Shown in pieces: positions 41,866-48,761 of a stretch of DNA of 64,000 bases. The DNA is from Rossellomorea vietnamensis (lineage in GTDB: Bacteria; Bacillota; Bacilli; Bacillales; Bacillaceae_B). Each line of letters begins with the position of its first letter. Position 1 is the stretch's first letter. The position numbers were made by a program, and so were the translations under genes. The notes below the pieces were generated by a model that saw nothing but the letters and a program-made list of their open reading frames with translations, was not told the origin of the DNA and searched no databases. The stretch covers positions 3,916,001 through 3,980,000 of the forward strand of contig NZ_CP104558.1 in assembly GCF_025398035.1 (NCBI RefSeq), in the 5' to 3' direction.

Positions 41866-42052
41866 ATTTACACTCCTTAGCATATGTTTATTAATTAGAC
41901 GGAAACCGATAACAGATAGTTTCAATTTATTCGCCCCCCTTTTGTGCTCCCACCATAACTCAACCCACAAATATTTGTGTCCCGAGCACGTTGTTTCAGA
42001 GCCGCTTTTCCCGTTATAATTTTCTTAAGATTTACATTTCTTCGTTTAATCA

Positions 42053-42066
42053 CCTCACACTTGAGG
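42053..42066. promoter_or_regulatory. Dyad upstream of putB
   Basis: CCTCA (42053-42057) and TGAGG (42062-42066) form an inverted repeat with a CACT centre. It is about 10 bases upstream of TATAAG (42077-42082) and overlaps the -35 region, so it may be the site for the proline-responsive regulator. Confidence 0.35.
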
Positions 42067-42096
42067 TAACAGTCACTATAAGGAGGTGTTGTAATC

Positions 42097-43014
42097 ATGG
42101 AAGCAATCAGTAAGCGTTTTTTCATGTTTCTTTCTCACAATAAGGCATTGGATAAGATGGCCAAACGGTGGGGATCGAAATTTGGGGCTAACAATCTTGT
42201 GGGGGGAGAAACCTTTTTACAAGCGATTCCATTGATTACGCAATTGAACGAGGAGGGATTCCAGGTAACGGTCGATCATCTTGGTGAGTTCGTCGATTCC
42301 ACAGAGGTGGTGCGGGAGAATGTCCAAGGATGTATCCAGAGTATCAGTGCCATCGCCTATCATGGGCTAAACACTGAAATCTCTGTCAAACTGACTTCCC
42401 TGGGGTTGGATATCAGTCAAGATCTTGTCATGGAAAACATGGAGTTGATTCTGTCGAAGGCAAATGAAAGCGGAATCACGGTCACTCTCGATATGGAGGA
42501 TTCCTCGAGGTGCCATGCCATCCTAGACGTTTACAAGAAGCTCCGTCAAAAGTACGACAATGTGGGGACGGTGATCCAATCCTATCTATATGTTTCAGAT
42601 AAGGATGTGGATGATCTCAATCAGTTCTCCCCTTATTTGAGGCTTGTGAAGGGTGCATATAATGAATCGGGTAAAGTGGCGTTCCAGGAGAAGAAAAAGG
42701 TGGATGAGAACCTGAAGCATCTTATCAAGAAGCAGCTCTTGAACGGCCATTATACAGCGATCGCAAGCCATGATGAAGCAATCATCGATTACACGATCGG
42801 ATTAGTGAAAGAACACAATATCCCGAATGACAGATTTGAGTTTCAAATGCTTTACGGCATGCGGAACCAATTGCAGTCCGAATTACTGAAAAAAGGATAC
42901 ACCGTCCGCATTTACCTGCCATATGGCGAGGACTGGTTCGGGTATTTCATGCGACGTCTGGCGGAACGGCCGGCGAACATCGCATTCGCATTAAAAGGAA
43001 TCTTCAGCAAGTAA
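42097..43014 (+). CDS. putB: Proline dehydrogenase
   Basis: This 305-residue FAD-dependent proline dehydrogenase catalyses the first step of proline catabolism, proline to P5C. Landmarks are ISVKLTSLGLDI (FAD-binding strand), VTLDMEDSSRCHAILDVYKK, YLRLVKGAYNESGKVAF with the conserved KGAY, and the C-terminal signature YLPYGEDWFGYFMRRLAERPAN. The RBS AAGGAGGTG is strong. It is followed by the P5C dehydrogenase gene and a PucR-type activator. The length is normal for a monofunctional bacterial enzyme. Confidence 0.94.
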   Translation: MEAISKRFFMFLSHNKALDKMAKRWGSKFGANNLVGGETFLQAIPLITQLNEEGFQVTVDHLGEFVDSTEVVRENVQGCIQSISAIAYHGLNTEISVKLTSLGLDISQDLVMENMELILSKANESGITVTLDMEDSSRCHAILDVYKKLRQKYDNVGTVIQSYLYVSDKDVDDLNQFSPYLRLVKGAYNESGKVAFQEKKKVDENLKHLIKKQLLNGHYTAIASHDEAIIDYTIGLVKEHNIPNDRFEFQMLYGMRNQLQSELLKKGYTVRIYLPYGEDWFGYFMRRLAERPANIAFALKGIFSK

Positions 43015-43053
43015 CATCCAGACAGATTGAAATCAGAAAGGAATGTGAAGAGA

Positions 43054-44685
43054 ATGAGTAACGGAATTTACAACATCCCAACACCTACAAATGAGCCTGG
43101 CAATACATATGCCCCAGGTACGAAAGAAAGAGAAACGCTAAAAGCTGAATTAGAGCGCCAAGCTGGTCTAGAGGTTGAGATCCCGGTCATCATCAATGGT
43201 GAGGAAATCAAGACAGATACAGTGAAGCAAGTAGTAATGCCACATGATCACAAACATGTGTTGGCTACGTATTCACAAGCAGGTGAAAAGGAACTTCGCG
43301 ATGCAGTGGAAGCGGCAATGGCTGCAAAAGAATCATGGTCTAATATGCCATGGCAGCACAGAGCATCCATCTTCCTGAAAGCGGCTGACCTGATCTCTGG
43401 TCCATACCGTGACGTCATCAATGCGGCAACGATGTTGGGGCAATCCAAAACTGCGTATCAAACGGAAATCGATGCAGCACAAGAATTAGCTGATTTCTTA
43501 CGCTTTGGCGTGGATTATGCAAACCAAATCTATCAAATGCAGCCGGACAGCATGAAAAACATCTGGAATCGCCTGGAATACCGTGCATTAGACGGTTTCG
43601 TACTGGCGATCTCACCATTCAACTTCACGGCAATCGGTGGTAACCTGCCGTCAGCTCCTGCAATCATGGGGAACGTAGTCGTGTGGAAACCGGCAACAAC
43701 AGCTATCCTATCAAACTACTACTTCATGCGTATCCTGGAAGAAGCTGGACTGCCTAAAGGCGTCATCAACTTTGTTCCTTCACGCGGTTCACAAGTATCA
43801 GAAGTGGTGTTAACAGATCCACGTATGTCAGGATTCCACTTCACTGGATCAACAAGCGTGTTCCAGACGATCTGGAAAACAGTAGGAGAAAATATCACTA
43901 ACTACAAATCATATCCTCGTCTAGTTGGGGAAACAGGCGGTAAAGACTTTGTCTTCGCTCACGAAACGGCTCAAGCTGACAAAGTAGTCGCTGCACTTGT
44001 TCGTGGTGCATTCGAATACCAAGGTCAAAAATGTTCAGCAGCATCACGTGCCTACATCCCAGCAAGCATGTGGGAAGAAGTGAAAAATGGTGTCGTGGAA
44101 GAAACGGCGAAGCTTAAAGTAGGGGATGTGCGTGACTTCAGGAACTTCATGGGTGCAGTCATTGATAAACCTGCCTTTGATTCCATCACAAGCTACATCG
44201 ACTACGCGGCTGATTCAGAAGAAGCTGAAATCATTGCCGGCGGTACGTATGATGATTCTGTTGGATACTTCATTCAACCGACTGTCATCGTCACAACGAA
44301 TCCAAACTTCAAAACGATGACCGAAGAAATTTTCGGACCGGTCTTAACGATCTATGTATATGAAAACGATCAATTAGAAGAAACACTGACTTCAGTGGAT
44401 ACAGCTTCCATGTATGCCTTAACGGGTGCGATCTTCGCACAGGACCGTGAAGCGATCATGCACTTGGAACGCCGCCTATCCGGTGCAGCTGGTAACTTCT
44501 ACATCAACGATAAACCAACAGGTGCCGTGATCAACCAACAACCATTCGGCGGTTCACGCGGTTCAGGTACAAACGATAAAGCAGGCTCAGTTTTCAACAT
44601 GATTCGCTGGACCAGTCCTCGTATCATCAAAGAAAACTTTGCGCCAACAACCGATATTACTTATCCGTTTATGGATGAGGAATAA
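43054..44685 (+). CDS. putC: L-glutamate gamma-semialdehyde (P5C) dehydrogenase
   Basis: This 543-residue aldehyde dehydrogenase oxidises P5C/glutamate semialdehyde to glutamate. It has catalytic Glu293 in LVGETGGKD and catalytic Cys327 in QGQKCSAASR. VLAISPFNFTAIGGNLPSAP holds the NAD fold start, and VFNMIRWTSPRIIKENF closes it. Length and sequence resemble the mitochondrial ALDH4A1-like (TIGR01236) form rather than the 515-residue RocA/PutC of B. subtilis. Many codons end in A, as in a highly expressed gene. I use ATG 43054 rather than the upstream frame start. It is co-transcribed with putB. Confidence 0.92.
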   Translation: MSNGIYNIPTPTNEPGNTYAPGTKERETLKAELERQAGLEVEIPVIINGEEIKTDTVKQVVMPHDHKHVLATYSQAGEKELRDAVEAAMAAKESWSNMPWQHRASIFLKAADLISGPYRDVINAATMLGQSKTAYQTEIDAAQELADFLRFGVDYANQIYQMQPDSMKNIWNRLEYRALDGFVLAISPFNFTAIGGNLPSAPAIMGNVVVWKPATTAILSNYYFMRILEEAGLPKGVINFVPSRGSQVSEVVLTDPRMSGFHFTGSTSVFQTIWKTVGENITNYKSYPRLVGETGGKDFVFAHETAQADKVVAALVRGAFEYQGQKCSAASRAYIPASMWEEVKNGVVEETAKLKVGDVRDFRNFMGAVIDKPAFDSITSYIDYAADSEEAEIIAGGTYDDSVGYFIQPTVIVTTNPNFKTMTEEIFGPVLTIYVYENDQLEETLTSVDTASMYALTGAIFAQDREAIMHLERRLSGAAGNFYINDKPTGAVINQQPFGGSRGSGTNDKAGSVFNMIRWTSPRIIKENFAPTTDITYPFMDEE

Positions 44686-44697
44686 ACCGAATACGAC

Positions 44698-44735
44698 AAG
44701 CTCTCCCGACATGGGGGAGCTTTTCATTTTTTATT
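44698..44735 (+). terminator. Terminator after putC
   Basis: AAGCTCTCCC (44698-44707) pairs with GGGGGAGCTT (44713-44722), with one wobble, followed by a T-rich tail. Confidence 0.82.
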
Positions 44736-44791
44736 GGGGGATTTAACGCTATAATAGGAATCACAAACATTCGTGGAAAGGTAAGATTCCT

Positions 44792-46063
44792 ATGGAAGCA
44801 ATAGATATCATCCTCCAAACAGAAGACATTCATAAAGCAACGGAATTGATCAGCTCAAAACTGGGCAATCCCGTCATCATAGAAAACAAAAATTTCGAGC
44901 TGATTTCATATAGTTCCTCTTCTAATAAATTCGACCAAACACAGCTAAAGACAATCCTTACGAAAAAATGTCCGGTCTTTATTATCGACCGACTGAAAAA
45001 AGAGGGCATCGTCCACCAGCTCGAAAAACACACGGATCCGATCCGGGTGCAGGCGATGGAAGAACTAGGATTTCACCAGCGCGTCGTCATCGCCGCAAAA
45101 TATCTGGGAAACACGATGGGATACATCTGGGTTCAGGAATCCAACCGCCTTCTCGAAAATGAAGAGCTCGGTTTCCTTGAAGAGATCTCCGCGCATCTTG
45201 GAAACCTGATCAATGATATGTACGCAAAGGTCAATATCAAAAAAGACAGAAAAGAAGAAGTACTGTGGCATCTCCTGCAGCACGAGTACGGCAGTGAAAG
45301 CCAGCTCCGCCATGATGCCTCCCTCGTCAAACTGACCCTGCCGGAACGGTTCACGGTAGCGGTGTACTCGATTGCATCGTCAGACTATAAGCCGATGCTC
45401 GACCAACTGGAGAAACTGGTACAGGAATCGAGCTTCAACACAAAGGTTTATTCACTGCGGACGGAATACCAGGTGATCCTCGTTCTCTACGGCAAAGCAG
45501 ACACACCGTCTTCTTCCCTGGAACTAGCGAGGGACCTCGTCGAAAAGGTGAAAGAACAAACTGGTGAGGAAGAATTCTACAACTTCCTGATCGGAATCGG
45601 GAAGGAATACACTACGTTATATCAAATGAGAAAAAGCTTCCTGGAAGCATCAGAAGTCATTGAAACGGCTAACTTCATCAGCCCGCGTCCTGAATCCATG
45701 CCACGGGAATTCGCTCATCTGGGTATTTACCGGTACTTGCCGACCCTTTATGAGAAGAACACGTCAAAGGATTATTACAGTGATGATCTGCTGGTATTGA
45801 TAAAGAATGATGTAAAGAAGCAGACAGATTTGCTTAAGACACTTGAGGTGTATCTGGCGAATGACGGGAAGGGGAAACAGACGGCGAATGAGCTGTTTAT
45901 CCATCCTAATACGTTGAATTATCGGATTAAGAAGATTCAGGAACTGACTGCGATTGATTTTAACGATTTTAATATGAAGGTGTATTTGTATACGGAGTTG
46001 TTGTTGTTGAATAATGTGGAGGCTTATTATCAAAGGTATAAGGATGCGTTGAAGGGAATTTAA
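44792..46063 (+). CDS. putR: PucR-family transcriptional regulator, PutR-like
   Basis: This 423-residue regulator has an N-terminal ligand-sensing region (LGNPVIIENKNFELISYSSS, PUCR-type). It also has a C-terminal PucR HTH, in which ETLEVYLANDG-like LLKTLEVYLANDGKGKQTAN is followed by ELFIHPNTLNYRIKKIQEL. In B. subtilis a PutR of this family activates putBC in response to proline. Its place immediately downstream of putB and putC fits the same role, though it has its own terminator-separated transcript. No putP transporter lies nearby. Confidence 0.85.
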   Translation: MEAIDIILQTEDIHKATELISSKLGNPVIIENKNFELISYSSSSNKFDQTQLKTILTKKCPVFIIDRLKKEGIVHQLEKHTDPIRVQAMEELGFHQRVVIAAKYLGNTMGYIWVQESNRLLENEELGFLEEISAHLGNLINDMYAKVNIKKDRKEEVLWHLLQHEYGSESQLRHDASLVKLTLPERFTVAVYSIASSDYKPMLDQLEKLVQESSFNTKVYSLRTEYQVILVLYGKADTPSSSLELARDLVEKVKEQTGEEEFYNFLIGIGKEYTTLYQMRKSFLEASEVIETANFISPRPESMPREFAHLGIYRYLPTLYEKNTSKDYYSDDLLVLIKNDVKKQTDLLKTLEVYLANDGKGKQTANELFIHPNTLNYRIKKIQELTAIDFNDFNMKVYLYTELLLLNNVEAYYQRYKDALKGI

Positions 46064-46121
46064 CGTGATACCGCTGTTGATTTTCCTGTAAAGTACATTT
46101 TATATGCTTATAACAAAGGAT

Positions 46122-46182
46122 AAAAAATCCGAACGCAATTCGATGTTCATTAATGAATGTCGACTCATCGTTCGGATTTTTT
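46122..46182 (+). terminator. Terminator after putR with inner palindrome
   Basis: AAAAAATCCGAACG (46122-46135) and CGTTCGGATTTTTT (46169-46182) are perfectly complementary. The loop holds a second palindrome, TTCATTAATGAA, flanked by TCGA. Confidence 0.88.
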
Positions 46183-46313
46183 CTTTGGGCCATCAGCCCG
46201 AAACTATATAGAAAAGAAGAATAGGAACCGTTCCGCAATTGTAAATGATGGAAAATAATTATTGATAAAATCACCCTATAAGTGTAAAATTACACTAAAG
46301 AAGGAGGGGGATT

Positions 46314-46571
46314 ATGGAGTTTTTTCCACTTATGATATTTCAAATATTCATAATGTTGTTATTGGTGAGTGCTTTTGCGTTTCTTCTCTCCAAAATGTAT
46401 AAGCGAATAAACGTTACCTATCCTTTAATCGTTGGTGTGTTGGCGGCAATAACATTTCTGCTCATATTTAATGTTGAAAATCTGTTGTCTGCAATTGCAT
46501 TATCCTCTAACATTTTGTTTTCGATTATGGTGTATCTTGTTGCTATTAATCAACGAAAAAATTTCAAGTGA
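46314..46571 (+). CDS. Small membrane protein, 85 aa
   Basis: This 85-residue protein has three hydrophobic segments: LMIFQIFIMLLLVSAFAFLL, YPLIVGVLAAITFLLIF and IALSSNILFSIMVYLVAI. A basic stretch (SKMYKRIN) separates the first two, and it ends NQRKNFK. AAGGAGGGGG is directly before the ATG. No family is known. It is followed 29 bases later by the DUF3139-like gene and probably transcribed with it. Confidence 0.5.
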   Translation: MEFFPLMIFQIFIMLLLVSAFAFLLSKMYKRINVTYPLIVGVLAAITFLLIFNVENLLSAIALSSNILFSIMVYLVAINQRKNFK

Positions 46572-46600
46572 CTTTTCAAGGTTGTTGAGGGGGTTGTATT

Positions 46601-46993
46601 TTGAAGAAATATATAAAGCCAATAATTATTGTGTTAATTTGTTTCGTTGTGGTTGGAGTCCTAATGTTTATTTATGATGCATTACATGGAAACTTTATAA
46701 GGGATTATTTAATGGAAAAACAAGTCAAAGAACATTTGTTGGGAAATGGATATACAGAAGAAGATCTTCTATCAATTGAAGCAGAATACAGTATGAAGTT
46801 AAATACGAATAGAATCAAAGGCACATTTGCTTACGTTATTTTTAAAGATGAGCCTAAGGAAAAATATGTATATATGCAATGGAGAGAGACAGGGAAAATT
46901 CAGCAAGAATGTAGTTATTACAGCGAAGGAACAGGGGCGTATGAAGTGAAATATACCGAAGAAAGAAAACATATGATTAAAAATTGTTTTTAA
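46601..46993 (+). CDS. DUF3139-like exported protein
   Basis: This 130-residue protein starts MKKYIKPIIIVLICFVVVGV, a signal or membrane anchor. A soluble domain follows with QVKEHLLGNGYTEEDLLSIE, IKGTFAYVIFKDEPKEKYVY and TEERKHMIKNCF. The order and lengths resemble DUF3139, an exported family in Bacillus with no known function. The start is TTG at 46601, with GAGGGGG at 46587-46593, 7 bases upstream. It follows the small membrane gene on the same strand. Confidence 0.55.
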   Translation: MKKYIKPIIIVLICFVVVGVLMFIYDALHGNFIRDYLMEKQVKEHLLGNGYTEEDLLSIEAEYSMKLNTNRIKGTFAYVIFKDEPKEKYVYMQWRETGKIQQECSYYSEGTGAYEVKYTEERKHMIKNCF

Positions 46994-47040
46994 GTCATAG
47001 AGGGTTTTAACAGCATAAGAAGGAATATAGACAAAAAGGC

Positions 47041-47068
47041 CAGATCCATTTTAGGTCTGATTTTATTA
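47041..47068 (+). terminator. Weak terminator-like hairpin
   Basis: CAGATCC (47041-47047) pairs with GGTCTG (47054-47059), with a wobble, followed by ATTTTAT. It ends the DUF3139 region. Confidence 0.4.
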
Positions 47069-47135
47069 CTGTAAAAAAAGAGATATTTACACTGCTATAT
47101 CTGCTGCTAATTTTGGTGTGATTTAAGAGTAGAGT

Positions 47136-47154
47136 GGAGACGGTTTTTACTCTA
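47136..47154 (+). repeat. ACCGTCTCC-family repeat
   Basis: GGAGACGGTTTTTACTCTA is one of four related short sequences in the window (41301, 47136, 53744, 60089), all in intergenic DNA. Flanking TAGAGT/ACTCTA makes an inverted repeat here. Confidence 0.6.
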
Positions 47155-47201
47155 TCTTTTCCTATCGCCCGTTCCCAAAAAATCGACAAGGAGGTTATCA
47201 G

Positions 47202-47708
47202 ATGACAAGTGGATTCTCAATAATGGATTTTGAAATAATGACTGAACGGCTTTACTTGAGTATATGGGAGGAATCGGATGCATCTTGGTATAGGGAACTT
47301 GTTGGGGAACGTGGAGTTGATAAGCCAACTCTTGAAGATGCTCGCAAACATGTTATCAGTTTACGTGATAGAGCACTGGAAAGTGGTATAGGTGCACTTA
47401 CAATCCGACGCAAAGAGGAAGGAGATATGATTGGGTATTGTGGATTAATTATTGGTCGTTCTACTATAGAAGAGCCGGAAATTGCTTATGAACTTTTCAA
47501 AAGTGTCCACGGGAAAGGCTATGCAACAGAAGCTGCATTAGCAATTATAGAAGCTGCGGGCGCAACTGGGCGTAAACGTCTGTGGGCTACTGTTGGGTCT
47601 TGGAATATTGCTTCCTTTCGAGTTCTTGAAAAGATTGGTTTCATACGCCACCATAGTACCTGGAAAGAAGATGGAGAAGAAGTTGTTTGGAACATGCGTG
47701 ATCTTTAG
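47202..47708 (+). CDS. GNAT-family acetyltransferase, RimJ/RimL-type
   Basis: This 168-residue acetyltransferase has the RimJ-like opening MTERLYLSIWEESDASWY. Motif A is in AYELFKSVHGKGYATEAALA, with the GKGYA pyrophosphate loop. The C-terminal WATVGSWNIASFRVLEKIGF has the N-x-x-S/A-x-x-x-L-E-K-x-G-F signature of this group. The target amine is unknown and could be a ribosomal protein or small molecule. AAGGAGG is 7 bases upstream. The small membrane gene follows about 110 bases later. Confidence 0.83.
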   Translation: MTSGFSIMDFEIMTERLYLSIWEESDASWYRELVGERGVDKPTLEDARKHVISLRDRALESGIGALTIRRKEEGDMIGYCGLIIGRSTIEEPEIAYELFKSVHGKGYATEAALAIIEAAGATGRKRLWATVGSWNIASFRVLEKIGFIRHHSTWKEDGEEVVWNMRDL

Positions 47709-47818
47709 ATATCAAATAACTGAAGATCAACTATTTGATCCGACTTTTGCCCTTATTAAATTGTTGGGCTGGAAAATGGAAGGGAAAACTAATTCCCAAA
47801 CAATGTGAGGTATATCAT

Positions 47819-48049
47819 GTGGACCTATTACTCTGGATCACTATTGGCTTCATCATAATCGGATTTATTGTGCTCTTTTCTATGAAAACAAGTATGGAAA
47901 ATAAGCTCGCTTATATAACAGCAAATTCGGAAGGTGAGGAGAGCTCAGTGAAGGCTAAATCCATCATTTGGTGGATAGCGAGTACGACTGCTTGGGGAAT
48001 TGTTAGTATGTTTCTTATTGTTTGGTATTTTCATAGTCACTTTGGATGA
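47819..48049 (+). CDS. Small two-TM membrane protein, 76 aa
   Basis: This ORF starts GTG at 47819, with GTGAGGTAT upstream, and encodes two TM helices: LLWITIGFIIIGFIVLFSM and IIWWIASTTAWGIVSMFLIVW. A hydrophilic loop (ENKLAYITANSEGEESSVKA) separates them. A longer frame opens at 47735 but has no ribosome site and an unlikely N-terminus. No family is recognised. Confidence 0.5.
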   Translation: MDLLLWITIGFIIIGFIVLFSMKTSMENKLAYITANSEGEESSVKAKSIIWWIASTTAWGIVSMFLIVWYFHSHFG

Positions 48050-48121
48050 CAGGTGGAAGATAGGGTTGAATGGTTATTAAATAATGTAATTTCAAAACAT
48101 CATTAAAGGAAGTGTGTATCA

Positions 48122-48667
48122 TTGGGTAGTGAAGATAAAATCGTCATTTCTCCATTAAAGGATGTATTAATTGAAGACATCAATCAAACAAATGATTCTT
48201 TTAAAGTGTTTGGTAAGCTTGTACCCAGTTTTCAATCAGGAAAATGGTCTTTTGAAGAGAAATTATTTGATGAAACCAAAGATATTCGTTTCCCGGAGGA
48301 CAAACTTGATTGGAGCCAATATATAAACAGTCAAGATAAAGCTCTATTTTTAGCTTATAAGAATAGTCAATGCATTGGGCAAATTAGAGTCGTGAAGGAT
48401 TGGAATCGCTTCTGCTATATTGAAAACATTGCGACTAAGAAAAAGTATAGAGGCAGTGGAGTCGGAGCGTTGCTATTAAATAAAGCAGAAGAGTGGGCAA
48501 AACAAAGAGAACTGATAGGAATGTCATTGGAAGCACAGGATGATAATCTTGGTGCATGCAGGTTTTATGTGAAACAAGGCTTCATACTGGGTGGAGTTGA
48601 CACATTGAAGCAGTCCTATAACCCTAATATTGAGACCACTTTATATTGGTATAAGTTATTCAATTAA
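48122..48667 (+). CDS. satA: Streptothricin acetyltransferase-like GNAT (SatA)
   Basis: This 181-residue acetyltransferase has the SatA-type N-terminus KIVISPLKDVLIEDINQTND and the fingerprint FKVFGKLVPSF. The CoA-binding ATKKKYRGSGVGALLLNKA has R/Q-G-x-G-V/I/L-A. ISLEAQDDNLGACRFYVKQGF is typical of SatA and other aminoglycoside-like acetyltransferases of Bacillus. The enzyme inactivates streptothricin by N-acetylation in characterised members; resistance here is an inference. The start is TTG 48122, with AAAGGA upstream at a longer spacing of about 11. Confidence 0.75.
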   Translation: MGSEDKIVISPLKDVLIEDINQTNDSFKVFGKLVPSFQSGKWSFEEKLFDETKDIRFPEDKLDWSQYINSQDKALFLAYKNSQCIGQIRVVKDWNRFCYIENIATKKKYRGSGVGALLLNKAEEWAKQRELIGMSLEAQDDNLGACRFYVKQGFILGGVDTLKQSYNPNIETTLYWYKLFN

Positions 48668-48686
48668 GGTGGCTTTAACCTCATAA

Positions 48687-48724
48687 GAAAAAACCAGAGC
48701 CATTTATTTAGGTCTGGTTTTTTC
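48687..48724 (+). terminator. Terminator after satA-like gene
   Basis: GAAAAAACCAGA with GCC (48687-48701) pairs with GGTCTGGTTTTTTC (48711-48724), with one extra base, followed by a T-rich tail. It also faces the convergent secreted-protein gene. Confidence 0.8.
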
Positions 48725-48761
48725 ACATACTGAGATCCTTCTCTTCTATGACGACTTTATG

